From Thermoanaerobaculia bacterium (GTDB taxonomy: Bacteria; Acidobacteriota; Thermoanaerobaculia; Multivoradales; Multivoraceae): a stretch of DNA of 64,000 nucleotides. The position numbers and the translations under genes are program-made. The stretch covers positions 62,001-126,000 of the forward strand of contig JAJDUI010000027.1 in NCBI GenBank assembly GCA_022826745.1. Reading direction: 5' to 3'. Each line of letters starts with the position of its first letter. Positions within the stretch are counted from its first letter, which is position 1. The notes below the pieces were generated by a model that was not told the DNA's origin, did no database searches, and saw only the letters and a program-made list of their open reading frames with translations. Of the stretch, positions 42,823 to 52,740 are shown in pieces.

Positions 42823-43635
42823 TCAGACCGCCTCGGCCAGGGTGTCGGAGAGGCGCGAGAAGAGGCCGGCGCCCGCCACCCACGACACGGTGGCGATCGT
42901 GGCCATGATCACCCACACGTGGAGTTCGGGCAGGCGGCCGAAGAACAGGAGGTCCTGCGTCGCGGTGGTGAAGCAGGTCATCGGGTTCAGTTGCACGACG
43001 GTCGCGAACTGTGGTGGCAGGTCGCTCAGGGTGTAGATGATCGGCGCCAGGAAGAAGGCGAGGACGAGCAGGTTGCCGAGAAGATCCCGCACGTCCTTGA
43101 AGTGAACGCAGAGAGCCGAGAGCGCGAAGGCGAGGCCGGCCACCATGACCAGCTCGATCGCCAGAACGGCAGGCAGAAGGACGGCCGTCCAGCCGGAGAT
43201 CGGATAGCCGAGCAGGCGGCCGGCGACCAGGGCGACCCCCACGATCGGGAGCGCCAGGAGGAAATGCACCAGGTTTGCCGCCACCGCCACCGCCGGCAGC
43301 ACCTCGACCGGAAACACGGCCTTGCGGATCAGGCCTCCGTTGGCCGTGAGCGACGTGCAGCCTTCCAGCAACGACGTGGAGACCCAGATCCAGGGGAACA
43401 GACCGGTCACGAGAAACACGCCGTACGGCTCGACCGCCACCAGGTCCGAGCGCTTCAGGATCATGCCGAACACGAACGAGTAGACGGCGAGCAGCAGGAG
43501 GGGATTGAGCAGGGACCACAGGAACCCCAGGACGCTTCCCCGGTAGCGGGCGCGCAACTCGCGCATGACCAGAGTCCAGAGCAGGCTGCGGTAGCGGACC
43601 AGCGTTCGGGCCAAGTCGACCATTGCCGCGAGCAT
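42823..43635 (-). CDS. wzm: Polysaccharide ABC exporter permease
   Basis: A 270-residue ABC-2 type permease, partner of the following Wzt. It begins with the typical amphipathic start LVRYRSLLWTLVMRELRARYRGSVLGFLWSLLNPLLLLAVYSFVFG and has six membrane segments. ATG 43635 is one base after the stop of the upstream kinase-fusion gene (TAAGATG); ATG 43623 is an alternative that would remove four residues. With Wzt it should move a lipid-linked glycan across the inner membrane. No glycosyltransferase genes lie in this window, so the glycan is unknown. Confidence 0.93.
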   Translation of the reverse strand: MLAAMVDLARTLVRYRSLLWTLVMRELRARYRGSVLGFLWSLLNPLLLLAVYSFVFGMILKRSDLVAVEPYGVFLVTGLFPWIWVSTSLLEGCTSLTANGGLIRKAVFPVEVLPAVAVAANLVHFLLALPIVGVALVAGRLLGYPISGWTAVLLPAVLAIELVMVAGLAFALSALCVHFKDVRDLLGNLLVLAFFLAPIIYTLSDLPPQFATVVQLNPMTCFTTATQDLLFFGRLPELHVWVIMATIATVSWVAGAGLFSRLSDTLAEAV

Positions 43636-43636
43636 C

Positions 43637-45868
43637 TTACGCGGGTGCGCGGGCCGGACCGCCGGTCTCGCACTCGAGGTACACCGGCGCCCCGGCAAGC
43701 ACGGCGGGAACCCGGTCGAGTTCCCGTCCATCGCGGTCGCGCACCGCGCGCACCTCCCTCCGCGGCCGGTAGGAGCGACCGCGGCCGTCCAGCGCCCAGA
43801 CGACCCGGATCTCGCGCCCCTCCCGAAGCGCCCGGTAGCCGCGCAGCCCTGACGGCATCCGCAGGCGTACGACTTCCGCGCCGGCCAGCTCGCGCTGGAG
43901 TTGACGCAGGGCGAGCCAGGCCGGGCGCCGCCGGAGGCCGTCGCCCCGCGGGTCGAGCAATCCGTAACCCGCGGCCGCCAACTGCCACCAGTAGACGCGC
44001 TCCGCCAGACCGCTGCCCAGCGCCTCCAGGGCATAGCGGACCAGGTAGCTGGCCTGAGCGTCCTCGTCCACCGCGACATCGCGGCCGGCAGGGGCGTGCG
44101 GACCTTCGGCAAGCGGCCAGTTGAACTCGGTGACCCAGCTCCTGCCCGACGCGCAGTCCGGGGCCCTGCGAGCCAGGGAGCGCAGAACCGCCAGCTTGCC
44201 GGCGAGGTCGAAGCCGAGCTGGCGGTTCTCCGGCGCGCCCCGCCGGTCGACGTAGAGCTGGCTCGCCAGCACGTCGAACCGGCGCTCCGGCTGTCCCGAG
44301 TGGATCAGAGCCGCTGTCGCGTGAGGCTCGAAGTCGATCACCGCGGGTGCGAGAACGCAGGCATCGCGGCACTGGGCCCGCACGGCCTCGGCACCGGCCG
44401 CCAGCAGGCTCCAGTAGTCCCCGGGCCGCCAGACGCCCCACTTGCTGCGATTGGGCGCCTGGCCGATCAGGAACCGCCGCCCGCAGGGAGCGAGCGCGGC
44501 CGCGGCTTCCTCCACCCGCCGCCGCCAGAGCCCGGCGTCGCGAACCAGCGACCGGTCCTGGCTGAACTGGAACACGAGGTCGACCGGCCGCTCGCCACGG
44601 CGGAGAGTCCGCGCCAGTTCCAGCAGGCCGTGGTCGACGCCCTGCCAGAGGTGGAAGCGGAGCAGCACGGTGTCGACTCCGAGCTCCTCGATCGCCCCGG
44701 CGAGGGAAGGGACCGGGGCCGAGCCGGGTCCGACCGCGACGCCCAGGCCGCCGAAGGGAACCGGCGCCGGCGCGCGATCCAGAGCACGCCTGACGCGACG
44801 TGCCTCCGCGACCGACAGGAGCAGCGGTCCGGCGGAGCGAAGCAGCGGCCGCGCGTGGTGGCCGGCGTCGCGCAGGCGCACGCCGAGGCGCTGGCCGCGG
44901 GTGGCCTGCTGGTGCGGCTGATCGGTCAGTGGATCCCAGACGGTGCGCTCGGTGGCCGTGGCCCCGCGTTCCGCGTCGGGGACGTGGGGGTGAGCGCGGC
45001 GGCGCGGCAGGAGGAGATCGGACAGACGCCGAAGGCCCCGGCGCGCGCCCTGCTTCGATCCCAACTTGAAACGGAACGCGCGGTGGCAGGTTTCGAACCA
45101 GATCCGCTGAAGCCGCGGCAGGCCGCCCGGCCGGTAGCCGGCCAGGTACTCGGCGCGATCCTCCGGCCGCAGCACCGGCATCCGGCTGAGGTCCCTCAGT
45201 CGCTGACTGGTCGACAGCCGTCGGCGGAAACGGGCGCGGTTCAGGTCGACCAGGAAGAGCTCCGCCTCGGTCGTCGCTTCCGACAGGAGGACGTTGCCGG
45301 AGGTCAGATCCCTGAACCAGACGCCGTGGCGGTGCAGCTCCGCGGCCAGCGCCCCGACCCTCCGCAACAGGGTCGGGCCGTGGATTCCGGGAAACTGGTC
45401 GGGTCCGTCGCCGCCGTTAAGGGCCCGCAGGACGTAGCGCAACTCCAGCGCGTCCGGCACCAAGCGGCAGACGTACCAGGCGGGACCGTCGATCGTGTTG
45501 GACTCCGCATAGAGGAGCGGTTCCGGCGTCGGGATCCCGAGACGCCGGAAGCGGAGCGCGGCCCGGAAGCTCAGCCGAGCCCGGCTGCCCCGGCGGCGGC
45601 GGCGGAGCCGCGCGTGCAGATCGTCGTGGCGGAACTGCTTGACGACCACGGCCGTCTCGGTCGCCTCCGCGGGCCCTCGCCAGCCGGCTTCGTAGAGGTA
45701 GCTGCGTCCCCAGTGCAGGCTGCGCCGGCCGCTCCCCGGGTCCAGCAGCCGGCGCAGGGTCTCCTCGAAGCCGGCATCCAGGTCACCGTCCACGGCGGTC
45801 GGCGTGACCGCGCCCGTGAGGTCGTCGAACTCGAACCGGCGTTCCGGTCCTTCGGCCCTGGCCGTCAA
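43637..45868 (-). CDS. Fusion of LPS-type (Kdo/WaaP) kinase and GH-A-like TIM-barrel domain
   Basis: A 743-residue protein with two parts. Residues about 50-290 form a lipopolysaccharide-kinase-like fold: ATP lysine K77 (VVVKQF), catalytic D187 (FRDLTSGN) and Mg-binding D208 (LVDLN). Residues about 370-665 look like a clan GH-A glycoside hydrolase barrel: TEFNWP carries the likely nucleophile E581, but at the acid/base position the usual GNEPN is replaced by GQAPN (469-473), so hydrolysis may be lost or changed. A beta-rich tail follows. TTG 45868 overlaps the rng stop (TTGA). No signal peptide is visible, so it is probably cytoplasmic. Position before wzm-wzt suggests modification or recognition of the exported glycan or its lipid. 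Confidence 0.72.
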   Translation of the reverse strand: MTARAEGPERRFEFDDLTGAVTPTAVDGDLDAGFEETLRRLLDPGSGRRSLHWGRSYLYEAGWRGPAEATETAVVVKQFRHDDLHARLRRRRRGSRARLSFRAALRFRRLGIPTPEPLLYAESNTIDGPAWYVCRLVPDALELRYVLRALNGGDGPDQFPGIHGPTLLRRVGALAAELHRHGVWFRDLTSGNVLLSEATTEAELFLVDLNRARFRRRLSTSQRLRDLSRMPVLRPEDRAEYLAGYRPGGLPRLQRIWFETCHRAFRFKLGSKQGARRGLRRLSDLLLPRRRAHPHVPDAERGATATERTVWDPLTDQPHQQATRGQRLGVRLRDAGHHARPLLRSAGPLLLSVAEARRVRRALDRAPAPVPFGGLGVAVGPGSAPVPSLAGAIEELGVDTVLLRFHLWQGVDHGLLELARTLRRGERPVDLVFQFSQDRSLVRDAGLWRRRVEEAAAALAPCGRRFLIGQAPNRSKWGVWRPGDYWSLLAAGAEAVRAQCRDACVLAPAVIDFEPHATAALIHSGQPERRFDVLASQLYVDRRGAPENRQLGFDLAGKLAVLRSLARRAPDCASGRSWVTEFNWPLAEGPHAPAGRDVAVDEDAQASYLVRYALEALGSGLAERVYWWQLAAAGYGLLDPRGDGLRRRPAWLALRQLQRELAGAEVVRLRMPSGLRGYRALREGREIRVVWALDGRGRSYRPRREVRAVRDRDGRELDRVPAVLAGAPVYLECETGGPARAPA

Positions 45869-47331
45869 GACCCTTCGATCTCGGTTACGACGAAGTGCTC
45901 CCGATCGAGGTCCGGATCCGCCCGCAGCAGGATGGGGACGTCGAACGCTCCCTGCATCCCGTTCAGCACGTCCGATTCGGAACCGTTCAGGCCGTCCAGC
46001 ACCTCCGGGTGGACCCGCACCGCCAACTGGCGGCAACCGCGGCCGGCGTGCGCCATACAGGTTCGCCGCAACTCCAGGCAGATCGTCGCGACGGACTTGA
46101 TCCGGCCCCGGCCCCGGCAGGTCGGGCAGGGCCCCATGAGCGCCCGCTCCAGGTTCTCGCGCCGCCTCTGCCGGGTGAGTTGAACCAGGCCGAACTCCGA
46201 GATCTCGAGCACCCGCTTCCGGGCGCGGTCCTTCCGCAGCTCCAACTCGAGCCGCGCGAACACCGCGCGACGATCTTCTTCGTGCTCCATGTCGATCAGG
46301 TCGATGACGAGGATGCCGGACAGGTCCCGCAGCCGTATCTGGCGCACGGCTTCCGCCACCGCCTCGAGATTGGTCCGGAGGACCGTGTCGCGGAAACCGC
46401 CGGGGCCGACATCGCGGCCGGAGTTCACGTCGATGGCCACCAGCGCCTCGGTCTGGTTGATGACCAGATAGCCGCCGGAGGGCAGCGGCGCCCGCGGCTC
46501 CAGCGCGGCGTCGACGGCAGCGTCGATCCGGTAGCGATCGAACAGACCGCGGCGGCTCTTCTCCAGCCTCGTCAGGAGTTCCGGCTGGACCCGCCCGAGG
46601 TAATCGCGGATGACCCTGTGTGCATCGGCGCCGTCGACCAGCAGGGCGCTGAAGTCCTCCCCGAAGTGGTCGCGAATGACCCGTACCGCGAGTTCTTCCT
46701 CCTGGTGGAGCAGTGCCGGAGCCGCGGTCGCGGCCGCCCGCCCCTCGATCTCCCGCCAGACCTCGGCCAGAAGCCCGTACTCCCTCCCGAGGTCATCCGC
46801 CGGCGCCCCCGCCGCCGCCGTGCGCACGATGCAACCCGTCGCTTCGAGCGCATCGCCCCACCCTTCCAGGGCCACCGTCTCCAGACGCGCCCGTTCGTCT
46901 GGATCATCGATCCGCCTGGAGATCCCCAACCGACCGGCCAGGGGCGTCAGCACCAGGTACCGGCCGGGAAGCGTGATGTCGGTCGTGACCCGCGGTCCCT
47001 TGTCCGCCAGTCTTTCCCTGGCGATCTGAACGACCACTTCCTGACCCCGCCGCGGGATGCCAGGACTCGTCCGCCGGCCGTCACCGCCTGGCGCTCCCGA
47101 CTCGTCAACCGCCATCTCCTCAAGGTACAGGTAGCCGTCCCGATCCAGTCCCAGGTCGACGAAGGCAGCCCTCATGCCGGGAAGAACCCGCCGTACCCTC
47201 CCCTTGTAGACGTTGCCGACGAGGCCGCGGCCACGATGGCGCTCGACGAAGAACTCCACCAGCCGGCCGGCCTCCAGGACGGCGAGGCGGGTCTGGTGCG
47301 GGTCGCCTTCGACCAGAAGCTCCCTGTGCAT
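45865..47331 (-). CDS. rng: Ribonuclease G
   Basis: A 488-residue RNase E/G-family endoribonuclease that processes rRNA and mRNA. The S1 domain is at the N terminus (GNVYKGRVRRVLPGMRAAFVDLGLDRDGYLYLEE), the catalytic core has AIDVNSGRD and LVIDLIDME with the Mg-binding aspartates, and the zinc-link CPTC occurs in GPCPTCRGRGRIK. It lacks the long C-terminal scaffold of RNase E, so it is the short Rng form. It starts 31 bases after rodA, the classic location of rng next to cell-shape genes (cafA). Confidence 0.96.
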   Translation of the reverse strand: MHRELLVEGDPHQTRLAVLEAGRLVEFFVERHRGRGLVGNVYKGRVRRVLPGMRAAFVDLGLDRDGYLYLEEMAVDESGAPGGDGRRTSPGIPRRGQEVVVQIARERLADKGPRVTTDITLPGRYLVLTPLAGRLGISRRIDDPDERARLETVALEGWGDALEATGCIVRTAAAGAPADDLGREYGLLAEVWREIEGRAAATAAPALLHQEEELAVRVIRDHFGEDFSALLVDGADAHRVIRDYLGRVQPELLTRLEKSRRGLFDRYRIDAAVDAALEPRAPLPSGGYLVINQTEALVAIDVNSGRDVGPGGFRDTVLRTNLEAVAEAVRQIRLRDLSGILVIDLIDMEHEEDRRAVFARLELELRKDRARKRVLEISEFGLVQLTRQRRRENLERALMGPCPTCRGRGRIKSVATICLELRRTCMAHAGRGCRQLAVRVHPEVLDGLNGSESDVLNGMQGAFDVPILLRADPDLDREHFVVTEIEGS

Positions 47332-47362
47332 GTCAGTGCCGGCGGCCGCCCTGACGGCCCGC

Positions 47363-48478
47363 TCAGATGTTGACGAAGCGCTGAACGTCGACGCGGATCA
47401 TCAACCCGGTGGCCGCACAACAGAAGAGCATGAAGGAGCCGCCGTAGCTGAGGAAGGGCAGCGGGATGCCGGTGATCGGAAGCAGGCCGACCACCATCGC
47501 CGTATTGTAGAGAACGTGGCCCGCGATGAAGGCGAGCAGACCGACGACGAGCAGCATGCCGGCCGGGTCTCGCGCGGCCAGGGCCGCGCGCACGCCGTTT
47601 CCCAGGTAGAGGAGGAGCAGCCCCAGGACGACGGTGACGCCCATGAACCCGTACTCCTCGCCCAGCACGGCGAACACGAAATCGGTGTGAGGCGTCGGCA
47701 GGAACTGCAGATTCGACTGCGTGCCCTCGCCGTATCCCTTGCCCAGCATCTGGCCTGACCCGATGGCGATGCGGCTCTGGCGCACCTGGTAGCCCGACCC
47801 CAGCGGGTCCGCGTCGGGCCTGAAGAAGCTCGACACCCGGTCCTTCTGGTAGTCCTGCAGGGCGAAGACCCAGATGGCGCCCGCGACCACCGCGGCCACC
47901 CCCAGCGCGATCAGGGCCGACCGGAGCCTGAGGCCGGCGACGATGGACATCGCCGCGAGCATCGGCACGAACATCAGGGCGCCGCCCATGTCCGGCTGCA
48001 GGGCGATCAGCAACACCGGCGCAACGACGAACGCCGAAGCCGACCAAAGCCAGCCGCGAGGCGCCACCGGCGCCTGCGCTTCGGCCATGTGACGGGCCAG
48101 CAGGAGGACCGTTGCGATCTTGCAGAAGTCCGACGGCTGACCGCCGAAACCGCCTATCCCGATCCAGCTCCGGGCGCCGCCCGCTTCGTGGCCGAAGAAG
48201 GTCACCGCGGCGAGTACCGCCACCGCCGCCAGGTAGATCCAGAAGGCGTAGCGGAGCAGGAACGTGTAGTCGACCGCGGCGGCCGCCGCCAGGACCACCA
48301 GACCCAGAGCGATCCACGCCGACTGGCGCACTTCGTAGTCCGTGTTCATGTCCGCGGAGGCACTCGAAATGACGACCAGGCCGATCACCGACAACGCCAG
48401 CGCCGACCCGCCGAGCAGCCAGCTGACGGACCGGACCCGGCGCAGCAGATGCCAGCGATCAGGTTCCTGCGGCAGCAC
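47363..48478 (-). CDS. rodA: Rod-shape peptidoglycan polymerase RodA
   Basis: A 371-residue SEDS-family polytopic membrane protein that polymerises glycan strands during elongation. Around ten helices are visible and the C-terminal block TGIPLPFLSYGGSFMLFCCAATGL is the SEDS signature; the catalytic-type Asp-rich loop GSGQMLGKGYGEGTQSNLQFLPTPHTDFVFAVLGEEYGF is typical of RodA. The start is GTG 48478, overlapping the mrdA end by 20 bases. Its partner transpeptidase MrdA is directly upstream. Confidence 0.96.
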   Translation of the reverse strand: MLPQEPDRWHLLRRVRSVSWLLGGSALALSVIGLVVISSASADMNTDYEVRQSAWIALGLVVLAAAAAVDYTFLLRYAFWIYLAAVAVLAAVTFFGHEAGGARSWIGIGGFGGQPSDFCKIATVLLLARHMAEAQAPVAPRGWLWSASAFVVAPVLLIALQPDMGGALMFVPMLAAMSIVAGLRLRSALIALGVAAVVAGAIWVFALQDYQKDRVSSFFRPDADPLGSGYQVRQSRIAIGSGQMLGKGYGEGTQSNLQFLPTPHTDFVFAVLGEEYGFMGVTVVLGLLLLYLGNGVRAALAARDPAGMLLVVGLLAFIAGHVLYNTAMVVGLLPITGIPLPFLSYGGSFMLFCCAATGLMIRVDVQRFVNI

Positions 48479-50258
48479 CGAAGTGATCCTCGATCAACTC
48501 TCTCGCCAGCGGCGCCGCAGCTTCCGAGCCCCTGCCCCCGTTCTCGACGAAGACGACGACCACCAGTTCCGGCGCGTCCACCGGAGCGTAGGAGGTGAAC
48601 CAAGCGTGGTCGGCCTGATCGGGCGGGAGATCCTCCGAGCGGATCCAGGTCTCCTGCGCGACGACCTGGGCGGTTCCCGTCTTGCCCGCGACGGCCACCA
48701 CCGGCGTCCTGGCACTGCGTCCGGTTCCGTTCGCGACGACGTTGGCGAGCGCTTCGGCGACGAAGGCGATCACTTCGGCATCCAGGCCGAGCGGCTCGGG
48801 AGGCTCCCCGCCGCCCGCGACCAGGTACGGGCGCACCCGGAACCCCCCGTTCGCCACCGCGGCGGTCATCACCGCCACCTGCAGCGGCGAAGTCAGCAGC
48901 GGCCCCTGGCCTATCGCGACCGAGACCGTTTCGCCCGGATACCACGGATAGCCTCGCCGATCCCTGCTCCACTCGGGGTCGGGTACGAGACCCTCGCTCT
49001 CGCCGGGGAGTTCGACTCCCGTTCGGCCACCCAGCCCGAGCCGCCGGGCGTAGGCGGCGATCACCTCGATTCCGATCTTGACGCCCTGCCGGTAGAAGTA
49101 GGTGTCGCAGGAGTGCTGCAGGGCCCCGCGCAGATCGACGAAGCCGTGCCCACGCCGCTGCCAGCAACGCCAGCGGCGGTCGTAGAGCCGGGTCGCGCCG
49201 CTGCAGTAGACCCGTTCCTCGGGGTCAAGCAGCCCCTCCGCGAGACCCGCCACCGCCATCACGATCTTGAACACCGAGCCCGGCGGGTAGGTGTTCTGGA
49301 TCGCGCGGTTCTGCAGGGGCTTTCCCGGTGCGTGGACGATCCGGTCCCAGTCCTCCTGGCTCAGCCGGCCGGCGAAGCGGTTCGGGTCGAACGACGGCGA
49401 GGAGACCATCGCCCGGACCGCGCCGTCGCGGGGGTCGAGCGCGACGATCGCGCCGGCCTTGTCCGCCAGCAGGCTCTCGGCCAATTGCTGCAGCCGCAGG
49501 TCGATCGTCAGGGTCACGGACTCGCCGGGCTCGGCGTCCGCCCGCTGCACGTCCTCGCCCATCAGGCGGCCCCGGCTGTCGACGACCACGATCCGTTCCC
49601 CGTGGTTTCCGCGCAGCCGGCGATCCCGCAGCAGTTCCACGCCGCTGCGGCCTACCAGATCCCCGGCCGCCAGCGAGTCGTCGCGGTCGTGTTCGGCTGG
49701 AGTGGGTTCGCCCAGATAGCCCACCACATGAGCTGTCTGAAAGCTGTGCCGGTACAGCCGGCGCCTCGACGTGGAGATCTCGAACTCCGGATGCTCGGGC
49801 TCCGAAACCTCGAACCGGGCGACCTGGGTCAGCTCCAGGTCTTCGGCCAGCAGCACGGGCACCTCCCGGGCCACGCCCCGATGACGCTCCAGCGCGGCCC
49901 TGAGCTCCCGCTCCTCCCGGCCGAGGATCCCGGCCGCGAAGGCCAGACTGGCGCCAAGGTCAGAGCTCGCGCTGCGGTCGATCATCAAGCGGAAAGTGGG
50001 CGTGTTCTCGACCAGGATCCGCCCCGAACGGTCGTAGATCAGGCCCCTCGGAGCGTCCAGTCGCAGCACCCGCAGCCGGTTGTTCTCGGCCAGACGTTCG
50101 TAGTGCTCCGCCCGAATGATCTGGTGATACCAGTAGGCGCCGATCACGACCGCCAGGGCCACGCCCAGCACGCCGCACAGCCATCTGAGCCGGACGGCCA
50201 TGTTCAGCAGGACCCAATCCGAGCTGTACTCCTGCGCTGGGTTCTGCAGACTCATCAT
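48459..50258 (-). CDS. mrdA: Penicillin-binding protein 2 (class B transpeptidase)
   Basis: A 599-residue elongation-specific transpeptidase. One N-terminal membrane helix (about 28-48) precedes a PBP dimerisation domain and a transpeptidase domain with the active-site S-x-x-K in PPGSVFKIV, the SxN-type motif SCDTYF and the KTG motif GKTGTAQ. It crosslinks peptidoglycan made by RodA. It begins 13 bases after mreD and overlaps rodA, so the two elongasome enzymes are made together. Confidence 0.96.
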   Translation of the reverse strand: MMSLQNPAQEYSSDWVLLNMAVRLRWLCGVLGVALAVVIGAYWYHQIIRAEHYERLAENNRLRVLRLDAPRGLIYDRSGRILVENTPTFRLMIDRSASSDLGASLAFAAGILGREERELRAALERHRGVAREVPVLLAEDLELTQVARFEVSEPEHPEFEISTSRRRLYRHSFQTAHVVGYLGEPTPAEHDRDDSLAAGDLVGRSGVELLRDRRLRGNHGERIVVVDSRGRLMGEDVQRADAEPGESVTLTIDLRLQQLAESLLADKAGAIVALDPRDGAVRAMVSSPSFDPNRFAGRLSQEDWDRIVHAPGKPLQNRAIQNTYPPGSVFKIVMAVAGLAEGLLDPEERVYCSGATRLYDRRWRCWQRRGHGFVDLRGALQHSCDTYFYRQGVKIGIEVIAAYARRLGLGGRTGVELPGESEGLVPDPEWSRDRRGYPWYPGETVSVAIGQGPLLTSPLQVAVMTAAVANGGFRVRPYLVAGGGEPPEPLGLDAEVIAFVAEALANVVANGTGRSARTPVVAVAGKTGTAQVVAQETWIRSEDLPPDQADHAWFTSYAPVDAPELVVVVFVENGGRGSEAAAPLARELIEDHFGAAAGT

Positions 50259-50271
50259 GTGGCCCTCGCGG

Positions 50272-50784
50272 TCACCGCGGACGCGCCCTCCCCTCCTTCA
50301 GGGTACGCCGTTCATCGACCCAGGCCTGGGCCCGGTTGAACAACCACAGGCTCGGCAGGCCGACGGCGGTCGTCGCCGCCACCCGTAGCGGAACGACGGC
50401 GCCGCCGAACTCGCCGACTTCCAGAAACCTGAGGAGGCCGAGAACGATCGCCTGATGCACCAGCGTACCCACCGCGACCAGGAGCAACGCCACCGTCCTC
50501 TGGCCGGTGTCCACGCGCTGCGACAGGCGGGCGACCCCGTAGCCCACGACGCAGCAGGCGAGGCCGTGAAGGCCGAACGGCGAGGTGCTCAGCGTGTCCT
50601 GAACCAGGCCCGCGACCAGGCCGCCCGCGACGCCCTGGAGCGAGTTGCCGGCCAGGCTGCCGAGCACGACCAGGAGCACGAAGAGGTCGATCGTCCGCCC
50701 GGCCACCGGCAGCACTTCGGCCAGCAGCAACTCGACCAGCGACACCAGGGCCAGACTGGCGGCGAACCTAGCGGCCCACGGCAT
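50272..50784 (-). CDS. mreD: Rod shape-determining protein MreD
   Basis: A 170-residue membrane protein with five or six hydrophobic segments, in the MreD position between mreC and mrdA. The core FGLHGLACCVVGYGVARLSQRVD matches the family. ATG 50784 gives a sensible start (MPWAARFAASLALVSLVELLLAEVL) and overlaps the mreC end by 17 bases. Sequence conservation is low in MreD, so the call leans on topology and context. Confidence 0.9.
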   Translation of the reverse strand: MPWAARFAASLALVSLVELLLAEVLPVAGRTIDLFVLLVVLGSLAGNSLQGVAGGLVAGLVQDTLSTSPFGLHGLACCVVGYGVARLSQRVDTGQRTVALLLVAVGTLVHQAIVLGLLRFLEVGEFGGAVVPLRVAATTAVGLPSLWLFNRAQAWVDERRTLKEGRARPR

Positions 50785-51607
50785 CCGCGCCGTCCATGAC
50801 CGCCTCGGGCACCGGGTCGCGGCGCCACACGAAAGCGTGGCTGAGCGAACCGAGATCCACGCGCGGGGCGACCTTGATCTCGTGGAAGTGATCGCCGCCG
50901 GACTCGACGGAGGTGACCGTGCCGATCGGAATTCCTCGCGGGAAGACGCCGTCGATGCCGGCCGTGACCACGCGGTCTCCCGGCTGGACATCGACCTGCA
51001 CCGGCACGTACGCGAGCGAGAGTACGCCTGCCGCCTCGGTGCCCCGGACGATGCCCTGACGGCGCGTTCGCTCGATCATCGCGCCCACCGAAGAGTCTCG
51101 ATCCGTAACGAGCAGCACGCGCGCATAGTCGCCCCCGGCCGAAACGACGCGGCCCAGCAATCCGTCGACGGTGGTCACGGGCCGCCGCGCCCACTCCGCC
51201 CTCGCGTTGCCGCGAGGCAACCGCAGAATGGCCGTGCGCCGCCACGAGTGGTAGTCGACGTAGACGACGTCCGCCAGCAGGAGCTCCACGTCCGGCGGCC
51301 GCGCGTAGCCGAACGGCGCCGAAAGCAGGTCGACCTCCAGTTCCGCGCCAAGAGCCGTGGCATGGGCCGCCTCGAGCTGCCGCAGCCGGCTTCGAAGTTC
51401 CTCGTTCTCGCGTTCCAGGCGAGCCCTCGTCCGCCACCCCTCTCGCACGCCGCCCGCGACATCGGCGGCCGCGGAGACCAGTCGCTTCGCGGGGGCCTCC
51501 ACCCACAGCGCCACGTCGCCCGCACGCTCCGGCGACTGAGCGGTCAACGACGCGAGCAGAAAGGTCACCGTGACGGCGAACAGGATGGCGACCCGACGCT
51601 CGCTCAT
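50768..51607 (-). CDS. mreC: Rod shape-determining protein MreC
   Basis: A 279-residue periplasmic scaffold protein anchored by one N-terminal helix (about 6-22), followed by a coiled coil (TRARLERENEELRSRLRQLEAAHA) and the two beta-barrel MreC domain with VDGLLGRVVSAGGDYARVLLVTDRDSSVGAMIERTRRQGIVRG and GDRVVTAGIDGVFPRGIPIGTV. This is the standard MreC plan. It starts 15 bases after mreB. Confidence 0.95.
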   Translation of the reverse strand: MSERRVAILFAVTVTFLLASLTAQSPERAGDVALWVEAPAKRLVSAAADVAGGVREGWRTRARLERENEELRSRLRQLEAAHATALGAELEVDLLSAPFGYARPPDVELLLADVVYVDYHSWRRTAILRLPRGNARAEWARRPVTTVDGLLGRVVSAGGDYARVLLVTDRDSSVGAMIERTRRQGIVRGTEAAGVLSLAYVPVQVDVQPGDRVVTAGIDGVFPRGIPIGTVTSVESGGDHFHEIKVAPRVDLGSLSHAFVWRRDPVPEAVMDGADAVGR

Positions 51608-51622
51608 CTCGGTGAACGCTCC

Positions 51623-52639
<1,017 letters not shown>

Positions 52640-52740
52640 TCGGGATGAACCTCGCGCCGCGATCATAACCGCCGGGAGACCGCCCGATCCTGTTACCATG
52701 CAAGACCTTCCGCGTTCTACCGAGCGCCGGGGTCCGAATC

